A DNA stretch of 64,000 nucleotides from Acanthosepion lycidas (GCA_963932145.1 OZ010586.1:54390943-54454942); one strand, 5' to 3'. Positions 1 through 12,300 are shown, counted from the stretch's first letter. Numbers and translations are program-made. Notes: generated by a model from the sequence alone, not told the origin.

Positions 1-450
1 TGAAATTAGAGCTCAATTCTCCCACAAATTCTGAGATTAAAAAGTCCCGGAATAGTAATTTACTCATCATATTTACACTGTCTCCCCACTAAGAACAGAT
101 GCGACACAAGGTCAGTTTTTAAGGTGGGGACCTAAGCACATACACCCAGGCAAGGAACAAAAATTCCCCGAGCACCTGCAGCCATCAGTTGCACTGGCCT
201 TGGTGCAAGCACTGATCCCTCACTCTGGTGCAATTTCACCCTTGAGTGCACTCTGCCCATGGACAGAGACACAACTGAGAGATGATAAATAATGTTTTAC
301 AAACCACTCGAGAGTGGTGGCAGTGAAGATGGTGGTGTTAGTTCTGCTTTGCACGGTGGCTAGTCCACAACTCTGTTGTCATGGTGACAAAGTCATGGTG
401 GTGGTAACAGCTGCACCCTCCTTGACTGCCAGCAGCTGCACCAGGCCATG
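1..450. other. No gene recognised
   Basis: I see no coding potential or known repeat family here. From about 300 onward the DNA becomes rich in GTGGTGG/CATGGTG words that lead into the minisatellite that follows. Confidence 0.5.
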
Positions 451-775
451 ACTGTAAAGGGAATGCCTTGTAAATGACATAGAGCTGTTCTATGGAGAAG
501 AGGTTGCTTGGGTTGACTGTGATGAGAATGCCTTGTAAATGAATCTAGGTAGGCCAAGGTGATGGCAGGTGTTGGGAGGCCAGTTCTGGGGAACGGAGGT
601 TGATGCATTCACTGTGAAGGGAATGCTTTGTAAATGAATTGAGGTAGAGCTGTTCTGTGGAGTGAATGTTACTGGAGTTGACTGTGAATGGAATGCCTTG
701 TAAATGAGTTCAGTTAGGCTGAGGTGTGTGTTGGGTGGCTAAAATGGTAGGTCAAGGCAGGAATTGGTGATGGTT
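451..775. repeat. Minisatellite with a higher-order period of about 160 bp
   Basis: A block close to ACTGTGAAGGGAATGCCTTG, followed by TAAATGA, occurs at about 451, 515, 611 and 681. The spacing alternates, so the array reads as two copies of a unit of 160-166 bp, each holding two half-units; the flanking words AGAGCTGTTCT and TTAGGCTGAGGT/TAGGCCAAGGT also recur. No protein function is suggested by the short open frames across it. Confidence 0.75.
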
Positions 776-1060
776 GTCGAGATGTGTGGTCATGTTGAGT
801 GGTGTTGGTGAAGGCGGCAACAGTGATGGTAGTAGTGTTCTGCGTGATGGCAAGAGTGCAACTTTATTGTCATGGTGATGAGGTCTTGGTGGCAGTAGCA
901 GCAGCAACAGCAGTGGTGCCCTGCATGATGGCTGGCAGCTGCAACTGTGTCCTGGTTGTTCTCAGAGTCTGCTTTTAAACAGGTCTGGTAGTCCTCAAGT
1001 AGCGTCTCTTTTACTGGTGGGAATGTTCGTGATTGGCCACCACCAGAGTTCACTTTGTAG
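776..1060. repeat. Low-complexity GTGGTG/CAGCAG-rich DNA
   Basis: This stretch repeats words already seen at 360-450 (CATGGTGATGAGGTC, GGCAGCTGCA). It looks like an older duplication of the same simple-sequence-rich tract. The reverse-strand open frame across it is dominated by His, Cys and Tyr runs and is not a credible gene. Confidence 0.45.
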
Positions 1061-1789
1061 ACCGGACATGGTATGTGGAGCCCAATGCACAGAAAATGAC
1101 TTTTGTTATTTCGTTTTCTGCCTTCTGACTAGCATGTAGAATGAATCAGAATGAAATCTAATTGTGACAGAGTATAACAATAGCTCTGGCTGTATTTCTC
1201 CACTGGTTGATACCTAAAGCCTTTTTAGTATACTTACATGTTCCTTCTATAATAGTTTTGCTGATAATAACAATCTTGTTTTTGGATTGGTTGGGCAGTT
1301 GGTATTTGGGGTTATTTATGAAATTCTCCTTGTTGTCTTTAATCATGATGAAAGCCTGTTGTTTGTAAAGTTTATGGATTCTATCATCTTTTTTAAGTTC
1401 AGTCACTATAGTTTTGGCATCATGGTTAATGACTTTTTCTCAGTTGTGAACTGCTTTTTTATAGAATTTACATACTTCTGTAGTGATGGCTTTGTGGTAT
1501 AATTCTGCATCGATGTTAATAGTGGTTACCAGTCTTATCTGATTTGATAATGATCTTGGATTTCTTGATCTTATTTGATGTCCCTTCACATTTTATCATT
1601 GGTGTGGTTATTAAATTTGATATTATTACTCATAGAGAATAACTCTGTGTTGTATTCTGATAGAAGTTTGTTGCTTGGTGGGTTTTTTTTGTGATTTGAA
1701 ACCATAAGTTTCTTTGTCTTAGTCATGTAAGTTGTTTGTTAACTTTTTACTCATTATTTATTAATTATTTGTCATTTGGTTATTGCATT
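1061..1789. other. AT-rich DNA without a recognised gene
   Basis: Only short shadow frames are present. No repeat family was recognised. Confidence 0.4.
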
Positions 1790-1791
1790 TA

Positions 1792-1893
1792 TTAGGTTGG
1801 TGCAAAAATAATGACGTAATAATATTGTTTTTTGACGTATTTTTTAACGTCAAAAAACGACATTATTACGTCATTATTTTTGCACCAACCTAA
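1792..1893 (+). mobile_element. Palindromic mariner-type MITE, full copy
   Basis: This 102-bp element begins TTAGGTTGGTGCAAAAATAA and ends with the reverse complement TTATTTTTGCACCAACCTAA, and is flanked on both sides by TA. The two arms run almost to the centre, which is built around the words TTTTTGACGT and ACGTCAAAAA, so a single strand could fold into one long hairpin. TTAGGTTGGTGCAAAA is the terminal repeat type of mariner-derived MITEs such as human MADE1; that similarity is from memory. No coding capacity. Two more copies occur in this window. Confidence 0.9.
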
Positions 1894-1895
1894 TA

Positions 1896-2735
1896 CTTGC
1901 ATTTATGTATGCATTCATAGTTTTTTAAATTTTTGTTTATTTTATTTTACTTTTTCAAAAGTTGGTTATCTTAAAAGTATCAGCTTCTCTAAAGTATGTT
2001 ATATTATCTGTGTTGTAAATACGCCATATATTTGGAATTCACAAGGTATTCATTTTTAGTTTTCAATTTTTAAGTAGCATGTGACATTTGTATTAACTTT
2101 ATGGCTAAAAAGTGTAGGAATCTTTGACATTACAATGGGAAGTTTTGATATTGAAGAAACATGTATGCTTATATGGCAATGGTAATGGTAATATTAGCCA
2201 TTTCCCTACAAGGAAACATTTGGCATTTATTGATTGAGCAGCCAATATTGTTTTCCACAAGGCAGCAGTGTGAAGAAGCTGCTCAAGTGGAACTTACATC
2301 TCATTAATGGGATACAAAGGGAATGAGGATGGTTTGCTACACTGTGCATGACATGGCAACTCTTAACTGTAAAGGTTAGACATTGTGGAACTAAGGAATG
2401 TAGTTCATCTGAACACTTTCCATGGAAACGAGAGGCTTGCAATACTTCATCTGTGGGAAAGGATTTGTAGAGTAGAAAAAAATTCATCACCCACAAGGAC
2501 ATGGAAACACCCTTGGACACTATCAAGACTAGAATGTGAAGACTAGGTAGATCCTGTCTATAGATGACAGCAGTGCTTTATTTTTGGCTTGATCTGGCTC
2601 TTCTAAAGATAGAGGATAGCAGTACAATTCATAATAACTTAATACATTACACTACAATAAATTTATAAGCAGATCTGGACAATGAAAATATGTCAGATTT
2701 TATTATGTAAGTCGGTGTTTTTCCAATATAATTGA
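1896..2735. other. AT-rich DNA without a recognised gene
   Basis: No convincing coding region or repeat family; the 99-codon reverse frame at 2227-2526 has no recognisable motif. Confidence 0.4.
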
Positions 2736-2737
2736 GG

Positions 2738-2835
2738 TTCCTTGACATGGAGTAATTGTTAGCATGGCTAGTCTGATTGACCATTACTAATGAGTATTCA
2801 GTTTGATCCTCACTAGGTGCTTAATACAAAATTTG
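2738..2835 (+). repeat. Possible decayed tRNA-derived SINE
   Basis: TTAGCATGGCTAGTCTGA followed about 35 bp later by TTCAGTTTGATCCTC resembles the A-box and B-box spacing of a tRNA-derived SINE head. Both boxes deviate from consensus, so this is weak. Confidence 0.3.
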
Positions 2836-3076
2836 TCATTAAATAACTTAACAAGTGTTGACATTTCATAACGTCAACTAAGTTTCATGAACTTTTAAAA
2901 ACAATAAAATTGGTCATTTATTTAATAGGCATGGGTAAAATTTTCAGGATACACATGCTCTTATGATAAATGCCATGTGAATTTCATTAGAAATATTTAC
3001 AACAGCTTATTTAGCTGTGTGAGTTTTTATTATGCAACTTAGACGTTGCCTTGGGTTCATAAGTTAGACATAAAGT

Positions 3077-3337
3077 TGTTGTGGAGTTAGTTCGCAGTGG
3101 AGGCTTGTATTTGTACTAAATCGGTCCTAAATAGGTTCGACGTACAAAACGTTAGGAACTTGATATAATAGGTATTACGCAGAGTAATCTTGTTGTGGTC
3201 ACTGACTACTTTCGTATTCGACTAACTGTCGACTACTGTCGTCCGACATTGCCTGACCCTCCTTTCTCTTACTACTCCCACTTATATTAGGTGGGAGAGT
3301 CTATTAACTATAGAATAGGGTGTGTTTCACCATAACA
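3077..3337 (-). repeat. Solo LTR of the gypsy family present at 38450-41691
   Basis: Read on the minus strand this begins TGTTATGGTGAAACACACCC and ends CTCCACAACA, and it matches along its whole length the LTRs at 38450-38682 and 41430-41691, including the words AAGTTCCTAACGTTTTGTAC and TACAAATACAAGCCTCCACT. No internal element sequence adjoins it. A solo LTR normally results from recombination between two LTRs. The 5-bp flanks (AAAGT and AATCT) do not match, so the target duplication is lost or the flanks have diverged. It retains the CTCCCACCTAATA segment that is missing from the 5' LTR at 38450. Confidence 0.88.
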
Positions 3338-3389
3338 AATCTCTAAAGAGAAACAAAATATTGTAAAGTTAAAGAATGATGAGTACAGA

Positions 3390-3690
3390 ATATTGGAAAT
3401 AGAAAAATTGGACAAAGATAGGAGAAGAGTTAAAAAAGAAATTGAAAACATTGGCATGAAAAGAACACAAGAAAGTAGATTTCAGAATGGAACAAAAAAT
3501 TGTTTTACAAAAATTAAAAAAGTAATAAACAACAATAGTGGATTGACAAGTAGAAAATACTTGAAGCTGGTGTTGTAAATATAAACAAAGAGAAAAGATG
3601 CAGAAATATTAAGAACATTGGCTAAAGACATGAAAACAACCAAACTACCAATTTGATGTAAATATTACAAAAAGAAAGGTGTAATTTGAC
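3390..3690 (+). repeat. Dispersed repeat shared with 26080-26400, probably RTE-like LINE
   Basis: Matching words in order include AAACATTGGCA, AGAAATAAGC/ACAATAGT, GTTGCAAATGTAAACA-like, AAAAGATGCAGAAATATT, AAACTACCAATTT and TATTACAAAAAGAAA. The second copy at 26080-26400 runs directly into an RTE-like endonuclease and reverse-transcriptase relic, so this fragment is probably the same LINE, upstream of its RT domain. It abuts the PLE that follows. No intact frame. Confidence 0.55.
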
Positions 3691-4735
3691 AAAAATGTAT
3701 ATAAAAACAGTAATTTTAGTGATGAATGAAGAGCTACATTGGAAGGATGTGAAGTGATGTCTGTGAAATATTGAACTACTTTTGAAGATTGTCCACAGAT
3801 CCTTTGTATTTTCTCCAATAATCTCCTTCACATAGTGGAGGCAGACTATTTTCTGAGTGATGTTATCCTCTTGTACCCTTCTATCACAGTTTGTTGAAGC
3901 TGCTGCCATGTAACCAGGGCAGTTGTTACATTGTAGGGTACTGCTTATACTGACCATTTCTTGTTGGTATGTTTCTGGGTCGCCACTTATGACTTTTGCT
4001 TGATATTGTAAGCAGCGGATGATCCCTTTCTTTACACTGTATGAATAGTGGAAGTTGAAGTATTGTCTGGTGAATGTTGGCTTGCACTATACAGGTATCT
4101 TGAACCCCTGCTCTGTTCGAGATACGAGTACATCCAGGAAGGCAAGTTTGCTGTCACTTTCTTGCTCCATTGTGAACTGTATCGATGATCTTATTGAGTT
4201 CACATAGTCCAGTAGTAGCTGGATGCCTTCCTGGTGTGGCCAGAGTATAAAGGGGTCATCTATATATGTCAGCCATAGGGATGGCCTTAGTGGTATTGAT
4301 TCTAATGCCATTTTCTCAAAGTATTCCATATATAGGTTTGCCATTACTGGTGATAATGGCGAGCCCATTGCTAAGACCTCATCCTGTTGATATATGTCTG
4401 ATCCCATTCTGAAGTATATTGTTTGCATACAGAAAGTCAGCATCTCCATCAGGTTATCTATTGGTCTACTGGTCCATTCTCCTAGGGAGGAGTCTGAGGT
4501 CAGTTTGTCCCTGACTACCGGGAGTGCCTCCTCTGTTGGTAGCTTGTTGATCAAACTCACCACATCTATGCTCACAATCTGGTTGGATTGGATGGGAGCA
4601 TCTTTGATTATTTCCACAAAGTGGGTGGGAGTTCCAAACATATGATGATGACTTTCCGATTAATGGGTCAATTATATCTACTAGGAAGTGACTCAGAGGG
4701 TGGCACACAAAGCATTGGCAACTAACACACATATA
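3690..4735 (-). pseudogene. Penelope-like element reverse transcriptase, broken
   Basis: The longest frame (4087-4641, 184 codons) is a PLE reverse transcriptase. It has the motif-A segment SIDVVSL around residue 24, MGSPLSPVMANLYMEYFE around residues 92-109, and the catalytic YIDD at residues 127-130 followed by FILWPH, a PLE signature. The N-terminal part (LSHFLVDIIDPLIGKSSS) lies just upstream in another frame, so there is a frameshift near 4645. Downstream, after a stop at 4087, the PLE connector continues at 3622-4085 (KPTFTRQYFNF, VKKGIIRCLQYQAK, NNCPGYMAA). A GIY-YIG domain would be expected next but is absent. RT copies RNA primed at a DNA nick. The copy is dead and 3'-truncated. Confidence 0.88.
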
Positions 4736-4785
4736 TATATATATATAGATAGACATATGTGTGTGTAGACTTTAGTGAGAATATA

Positions 4786-4886
4786 TTAGGTTGGTGCAAA
4801 AATAATGACGTAATAATGTTGTTTTTTGACGTTAAAAAATACGTCAACGAACGACATTATTATGTCATTATTTTGCACGAACCTAA
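4786..4886 (+). mobile_element. Palindromic mariner-type MITE, second copy
   Basis: This 101-bp copy is flanked by TA on both sides and has the same TTAGGTTGGTGCAAAAATAA left end. The right end reads TTTTGCACGAACCTAA, with one substitution and one deletion. The centre is inverted relative to the first copy (TTTTTGACGTTAAAAAATACGTCAACGA), as expected of a nearly symmetrical element inserted the other way round. Confidence 0.88.
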
Positions 4887-4889
4887 TAT

Positions 4890-5885
4890 ATGCTTTTTTG
4901 TTATTTGTTGCTACAATTATGGTTAATGGGATATTATTATTATTATTTATTTTATTGAATAGAACATGAAATACTATTTTTGCTAACGATGAGATAATGT
5001 TTTCAATTTATATTGCAAAAATTACTCATTCATCATGAAATTCCCTTATTTTATATTGTCATTTTATAGAAAGATTTGTGTTGGATAAAATTCTGAAGGA
5101 GCATTGTTTTTAAATTTAGTAAGCAGTAAAACTACAGTGGATTTTATTTCTGCAAGAATTTCAGAAAAGCAATTCCATATGAATGCGTAAAATCTTTAAA
5201 TGGAAGCTAGCATAAAACTTATCAATATTCTTAAGAAACTTTTCTATATAATCAGTTTTCTGTATTTAATATGGTTGGAAGAAGTTTTATATGATATTAC
5301 AAACTTTTTTTAAGGAAACAGGAACACTATGCAGAAAGTTGTTATTGCAACCAAGTAAAAAATAAGATTGTTTTTAGTAAACTGAATCCCCAAAATGACA
5401 GCATAAGCATAACTCATTATTAATAATTGACTGCACCTTATCTAAGATACTGACAGGAAAAACAATCACTTAACAACATGTTTATTACATGCAAAGATAT
5501 CAGCATGTAGGGACTTGGTTGCCTTAGATGCATCATATTGTATGATATATATAAGGGACAACTTCATTTCAGCAGACAATATTTACTGCAAAATATTCAT
5601 GAGAAATTCAATGATACTTCTTTGGTGCTTACGACATGGGAAAGAAAATTACTTTTAAGAAAAAGTAGCAAAAGAAATAATATTGCACCAAATTGTAAAA
5701 CCATTATTACTTCAGAGTATAATAAAGAATGTAGGGGGACTATTCTCAAGATTTTTGTTTCTTTCATTTCTTATTGGGAAAAAAAATTAAATTAAAAAAA
5801 ACATTTTTGTTATATATGCAAATTATATATATGTGTGTGTGTGTAAATGTTTATATGTATCTTGTTTGTATTTATTGGCCTCATA
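4890..5885. other. AT-rich DNA without a recognised gene
   Basis: No domain is recognisable in the 85-codon frame at 5538-5795. A short (TA)n(TG)n tract lies at 5824-5845. Confidence 0.4.
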
Positions 5886-5888
5886 AAA

Positions 5889-5997
5889 ATGGGGAGAATT
5901 AGGGGAGGTAAAATAAGTGCACTCATTCATTTGATTGAGTGGGGTGTTGGTTTCAATCCTTATTGGCAATAACTGTAAAACACTTACCCCTCCCCAT
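5889..5997. repeat. Short inverted-repeat element with tRNA-like interior
   Basis: ATGGGGAG plus GGTAAAATAAGTG on the left is matched, with an interruption, by the reverse complement of CACTTACCCCTCCCCAT on the right. Between them GAGTGGGGTGTTGGTTTCAATCCT has B-box-like spacing. It could be a folded SINE fragment or a small MITE. Confidence 0.3.
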
Positions 5998-5999
5998 AT

Positions 6000-7740
6000 T
6001 ATAGGCAGAAGTACACAAATGCATGCTGGGATTTCTTTCCTAGCTAATAAAATAGTCCCGTTCTCAGTTTCATCTGACTCAGTCCCAGTCTGTCTTGTTT
6101 TAAAGTCAGAATGCTATGTTCGCATGTTTGAACTTGTTTTTGTGTGTCAACCGCAATTCTTAGTTTGTGAACTGTTAGCCATATTACTGTTCCTTTGCCT
6201 TATTACTGCTAATTTGCCTAGATTATATTGTTTTCTTGCTTTATGTTATTTTTTGTCCTTTTCTTTTCTTTTTCTTGTTATTGCAAAGTTTGTAAATTCC
6301 ATTTGTTGGACAGATCTGTCACTTATTTTGCATTTAACCATGGCTACTCACTCCACAATTTCAATTCACAAGTGATATATTCACAAAAGCAGCAAATAAA
6401 AACAAAGAATTATTGCATTTTTATTTATTTTTAATCAGAGGTATATTTTGTTGCAGATCTGGATTACCATTCAAGTGACGCAAACTGGCTTAATTTTAGG
6501 TCGGCTCCATGCATCCACTTTTGAGACAGAAACCCCAAATTAAAAAGTCATAAAAATATTTTCTTACCAACCAGAAAAAATCCACACATCTTCAACCAAT
6601 GTTTCAATCTCGGTTGCCGTCAATTTGACTTCATGGCTGAAGAGTCATTCAAACTACCAGGGTCATTTACCTTTCCCATTTTAGCTGGGTATTTACTAAA
6701 GATAGACTGAAACCTGATGCTGACAACCAAGGACAACTGCAGAGGAACTAGGTGCCTGATGTTAACAGCAGCAGCTGAGGCCACTACATGATGCAAAACT
6801 TCACTTCTACTATTACAATAAAGCTCATGCATATTTATATTTTCCTCACATGATTTTTCTCCATAAATATGTTGCAATACCAACTCCTATGTATATGGTA
6901 GAATCCCAAGACAAACTCACTAATTATTTTTGTACATTGCTCAAGAGGAAAGCGTACATAAATCCTCCTTTTTACTATAAAAAAACCTCATCTTCATTGT
7001 CATATGTTAGCTCTCATTCCTTTTCTGTTAGCATGATACCCTAGACAACACACTCAAACAAGACCCTTTCATAATCATCCATACTGTAGCTCTCATAACA
7101 TGCTCAAGAAATGTCAATTAAGCTTATTGGTGTTACAAGTAACCAAATATTTATATTTCTGTGATAAAATTTTTTCTTATATATACATAAATGAATGTGC
7201 TTAATTTAGTCTGATGTTTCACAAGCTCATCCCAATTCATAAGTGTAGTGATACTCACTGGGTGCTACATGACTATGACTTTGTAGCAGATGAAACTGGG
7301 ATTAATAAATAAGCATATGCAAATAAATATCATAAACATATTGACTATATGTTTTTTATTGATTCTATATTGACTATATATTTTCAAAGTGCAAATTGAA
7401 CAATTTATGTCCAACTAAAAATGCTTTTGAAAAAGCCTTTGTTTATTTATTTACATTTTTATTGCCAATTTTATAAGTATTCACATATAAACTGGTTAGA
7501 AATGAAAATAACCATATCATAAGTGTTACTTTGAATAATTCAATTCAAAATACATTAAGTTCATTATAGCAAAAGATCTTATATAACTATATTCTTATAT
7601 CTTAAGAAAAAATATAAAATTGAGTAAAAACTTATTCTGCAATGTTGTACCTCACGGCATTCACTAATTATTCCTTAATTTTGTATTCCTTTTTATTATA
7701 TTAGAATTATCATCTTTGTTGTTCTAGTCACAATGTTTTG
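6000..7740. other. AT-rich DNA without a recognised gene
   Basis: The open frame at 5935-6375 is rich in Leu, Phe and Ser from a T-rich tract and shows no domain. No repeat family was recognised up to 7740. Confidence 0.4.
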
Positions 7741-7744
7741 GCAA

Positions 7745-7837
7745 TCAGATGCTCTGGCCAGAGGTATAGATAATGAAATGGTTATTGACACGGAAAGTGA
7801 ATACAGTGAGCAGAGTTCAATTCCCATTCCATTCTGT
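7745..7837 (+). repeat. Probable tRNA-derived SINE head
   Basis: GGCCAGAGGTATAGATAATG resembles an A-box region and GAGCAGAGTTCAATTCCCA, about 50 bp on, is close to the B-box consensus GGTTCGANTCC. It ends where the jockey-like LINE begins. Confidence 0.45.
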
Positions 7838-8766
7838 TTCATTTACTCCAAGCTTTGGATATCTTGAAAGCTTTTGACAGGGTTTGGCATACAGGTCTTC
7901 TTCACAAGATGAAATGTTATGGTGTCTGTGAACAAATTTTTGAATTGATCCAGTCTTTCCTATCAAATCATAAAATGAAAGTTATCCTGAATGGCCACTT
8001 TTCCAGTTCCTTTTGTACTAATGCAGGTGTCTCCCAGAGCTCCATCCTTGGTCTTACTTTGTTTTTATTTTTCATTAATGACCTTCCTGATGGCATCAGC
8101 TCTCAACATGGTATCTACACTAACAACACAACCATTTACCCCCTCTTGATAGTAAATCTGATCAATTCAATAAGGTCAAAATGGAAGACAATGTCCAAAA
8201 CAACCAACTGTCTTTTGTTAACTGGAGCAAAACATAGCTTGTTAATTTTAATGCCTCTAAAAAAAAACTTAACTTCTCTCCGTTAATCATCTGAGAGACC
8301 CCTCTTTGCCTTCCATCAGCATGGCTGTTGCTAACCTCGAGGAAAGTGATTTCTTGTGACTTCTTGGCCTTACATTCTCTACTGATATGAAGTGGAAAGA
8401 CTATATTGAATCCATTGCTAGGGCAGCTGCTAAGAAAGTTGGTTCACTGTGTTGTACGAGAACAGAATCCAGAATCTATCATACATATCTATAAGTCTAC
8501 CATTCATCCATGCTTAGAATATTGCTGTCACATATAGTCTGGAACCCCTGCTACTTACCTTGCACTCCTAGATAAAATCAAAAGAATCAGCAATATTACT
8601 GGTCCTGATCTAGGGACTTGGATCCAGTCCCTTTCCCACCATTGTAAGGTTATCTTTCTGTGCCTTTTCTATAAATACTTTCATTGTAATGTTTCTGTTT
8701 CTAATTCTTCAATACCTATTAACTCTGTAAAAGTCAAGTGACTTACCTGACACATGGCTGCCTTCT
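7838..8766 (+). pseudogene. Jockey/CR1-like LINE reverse transcriptase, left part of a split copy
   Basis: The frame 7855-8286 starts inside a LINE reverse transcriptase. LDILKAFDRVWH is motif A with the catalytic Asp in DILKAFD, and NAGVSQSSILGLTLFLFFIND is motif B in a GVPQGSVLSP context. The motif-C FADD-type box is degraded to IYTNNTTIY, so catalysis is lost. Further C-terminal pieces follow in shifted frames (KWKDYIESIARAAAKKVGS, then IYKSTIHPCLEYCCHI). The copy is interrupted near 8700-8766 by the Tx1-like array, and its 3' tail resurfaces at about 24335-24420. Other 3' fragments of this family lie at 25.4, 28.2, 43.6, 46.0, 52.4 and 54.1 kb. Confidence 0.85.
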
Positions 8767-8781
8767 TCTGTTTCCTTGTAA
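8767..8781. repeat. Tx1 array target-site repeat, copy 1
   Basis: TCTGTTTCCTTGTAA. It recurs identically at 15340-15354 and, with two substitutions, as TCTGTTTCCTGGTCA at 22853-22867 and 24123-24137, at every boundary of the tandem LINE array. Confidence 0.85.
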
Positions 8782-9369
8782 TTATTTATTGTACTATGTA
8801 AAAATGTGGCACAAGGCCAAAATGGGGAAAGGATGGTCATCTTCTGTCTTAACTTTAAACTTAGCTAGCTGCAATCACTGACCCAAACATACAAAAATGT
8901 TCCTTTCACTAAAACAACACATCCATTACATACCATTCATTACATACAATTTTGTTAGGAGTAAAACCCCCCACAGCCTTAACTGTGGTAGAAACATCAG
9001 TTAACTGGACAAAATCAATGCGGGACTTGAAAAAAATATATAAAACATTCGTACAATCGATACACTCGCTACAAACACACACTCAATCAAACACAACAAA
9101 AAATACGAAAGACACACTCGAAACGAAAGGCGCCCCGCACCCACCAGAGAACTGATATCACTAACCACCTAACGATGGGAGGGATGGGGAATTAAACAAA
9201 AGAAAAAAAAAATAGGGCCAGAAATAAAAGGGGGCCAATGAGCATACACACCCTAGCTAAGTTAAACTGTAAAAAAAGAAAAGGTAACTAAAACAAAACC
9301 GACCTAAACTAACCTATACATGGGAGGGGTTGCCAATGTTCACCCCAGCAATCCCAAAATTCTTAAAGC
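8782..9369 (-). other. 3' UTR of Tx1-like copy A
   Basis: This non-coding block is shared with copy B (15355-16094) and copy C (22868-23595). It includes the words GTGGCACAAGGCC, AAGGATGGTCATCTTCTGTC and TAACTGTGGTAGAAACATCA. Copies B and C hold about 150 bp around 15510-15660 / 23020-23190 that copy A lacks. The element's 3' terminus is AATAAATAA-like, not a long poly(A). Confidence 0.75.
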
Positions 9370-12300
9370 CTAACCAGCATCAAAAAGCCACTCCAAGTCA
9401 GCACCTTTCACTCTGCAGAGACGCGCAAGACTCACCCACCTTTCGCCAAATTCCAATGGATGGAGTCGCTTCCTTTCCGTCCTGATCTTGACTTTAAGCT
9501 GATGCTTAAAGAACAAGATCAGTTGGGAAGAGGTAAACTTCTCGTCCCCATGAAATTCCTTCTGCTGCGTCGTCCATATCACGACTCGCATAACCCCTAG
9601 TAAGCAAAGGAACACATAGTGCTCAGCCTTAGTCAACGGCGGTACTATATTGCTACAGACAGAACTGGCCTCGAGGACAAAGAACTTTCCGTGCAGCATG
9701 TGAACCATGAGATCTTCAACGAACTTGCACAACAGAGCTACAACACTACAATGAAAGAAGGCGCGACCTAGGGTCTCCACCTCCCCACTGCAGCGAACGC
9801 AGTTTGGCGACTTTGCCAAACCCGCTGCGCGAAGTCTTTTGGCGACCCAGAGGGCTCCTCGAATCACCAGCCAGGTGAGTGATGCCTCAGGGTTAGTGAG
9901 ACATTTCAACCCGGGCGCCCAAGGCCATATGCAGCGAGCCTCCCGCTTCGTCAGTCCGAGCTCGCCTATGAAATCATCTTGAACGTTCCCCCTAAGTAAC
10001 ACCTGATATAATGCCTTACAGGACAACGGCTGGACATCAGTGAGGCCATCCTTCGCCCCCTAAGAGTCGCTTGAGGGCCATCCGACATTCATGATAGAGC
10101 CCTCGCCTTGAGGATTACGGCCGGCCGGCCTCCTCCTCACACGAGCGCACATTTCTCAAGGATGGAAAATGTTTATGGACGTCTTCCTTCCAGAATTAGC
10201 CGTTCTCATCCAGTTGCATACACATCTGGTCTAGATAAGTAATGTGAAGTGTATGTCGATGAGTCTCAACGCAAGGCACCCCCAGACTGCCATCAGAGGG
10301 ATGGAGGTAACAGATCTCGCGACTAACCATGGCGGCCCTGCCTCCCCACAAGAAGGAGAACAAGAGCCTTACTAAAGCCAATAAAGTGTTAGACGGGAAT
10401 GGAAGCACGAATAGTCGGTAAAGGAGAATCAGGTAGAGGTGTGAGGCACATACTTCCGCCCTCCCCTTCAAGGAAAGATTCCTCCAAGTCCACAGATGTA
10501 CTGCGAGCTCGGCCTTCTCTTGCACCTCCGACCAATTCATTTCCAACAGGAGGTCGGGCCCGAACCAGACCCCGAGTATCTTGACCGGCCAGTCCGTCCA
10601 GAGGAAAGATCCGGGAAGAGAAACTCCCCTCCACAAACCCAACCGCAAGCCGACAGATCTTGACCCCTGTCACCATCTCATAACCCTTGATGTCTTTACC
10701 GACTTCGTTAATTTCGGCCCTACTTGACACCAGAACCGAAATGTCATCAGCATAGGCGGAGTACCTGGCCGAGGTGGTAGCACCAGGTAAGGAAATTCCA
10801 CGAAGGACCGGATTCGTCTTCAACTTACGCAGGAAATGTTCCAACGCAAGAACGTAAAGCAATGGAGACAGCGGACAACCTTGACGAATGGAGCGAGACA
10901 AAATGAAAGGCTTCGATCTTACCCCATTCACTTCTACCAGCGCACCGGGGGACGCATACAGCAGTCGGATCCAAGTGCGAAAGTGCGGCCCGAAACCGGC
11001 GGCCGAAAGGACAGCCTCCAGAAATCGATGGTCAACCCTATCGAAAGCCTTGGACTGATCTAAATTGATCAGCGCGGCATCACTGTCGACTTTCTCGATG
11101 ATCAAGCGTACCAAATGAAGGTTGTCCTGAATAGTCCTGCCCTTCACAGCACAAGTCTGCTCGGGGCCAATCAGACTAGAGAGGACAGCCTGCAAACGGC
11201 CAGCTAAGACCTTGGCTAAAATCTTCAACATCGTCAAAGGCTGATAATTATCTACCCCATCCCCACTGTCTTTCTTCTTGCGAAGCAACTTGATCACACC
11301 CCTGGTGAAGCGTTGAGGAATAGACCCCTGTCTCATCCAGTTGTTGAAAATCAGTGCCAGCAAGGGGACAAAGACGGGCGACTACCTCAAGTACATTTCA
11401 TAGGGAAGATCATCTAATCCCGGAGTCTTGTCCAGGCCAACCTGCTTCAGCACATCCCAGATCTCAGACTCTGTTATGGGACCCTCGCACCCAGCCACTT
11501 CAGCCGCTTAAGGCGGGGAAAGTCAGCTAAATATGCGTCGAACTGAGCAGGGCTCAGACCGGGCTCCCTGTTAAAAAGCTTTTGAAAGTAGTCACGAAAA
11601 GCTTCACAAATGCTCGCGTCTGTAGTCACAGTCCGCTTGTCCGGCAATGTGATGCTCACGATATGCCGACTAGATGCCCTACAAGCTTCCTCTGAACGCA
11701 AGAAAGCGGCCATATTCGTAGCCTCACAATACATTCTTTTTATCCTAGCCATAACTACTAGAGCTTGATCCTTCTTGATAAGCAAGGAGGCCAGCTCCGC
11801 CTTAGCTAAGGCTACGTCCCCACTATCACGGGATTTTATCGTCCGATCTACCTTGTCCTCAAGAGACTTTTGCGCTGGTAGCCCTGCTAGATTGAGTCGT
11901 CGACTAAAATCAGCAGCAAAAGACCTAAGTTTGGATTTCAAAGAGCCCCACCACTTATTCCCAACCACAGCCCCTGACAATTCCCGCTGTAACATTAGTA
12001 AAAGCTGGTCCCGGAAATCTTGCTCACCAAATAATGATGAGTTTAATTTCCAGTAACCAGTCATCTTAACCCTAGACTTATCTAAGTTTACCTGAACCCG
12101 GACAAGCCTATGATCCGAGTAAACTATAAAATGGAAACTTGGACAATCTAAGAGCCCTACTTTGACTCTTAACTAGAACTCGGTCGATGTAGCTTGCGCT
12201 AACCACTGTATCCGAGCTGCCGCCCCTAGTCCAAGTCCATGCTACCTCCCGTGGGTGCTCATTTCGGTACTTATCGACGAGATCAAACCCATCGATAAAG

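Noticed and set aside
1158-1406. 82-codon reverse frame near 1.2-1.4 kb as a gene
   Set aside because: No domain, no supporting context, and an overlapping plus-strand frame of the same quality.
6140-6375. Leu/Phe-rich frame that could pass as a membrane protein
   Set aside because: It lies in a T-rich tract, has no conserved motif, and overlaps another equally plausible frame. T-rich DNA produces such frames by chance.
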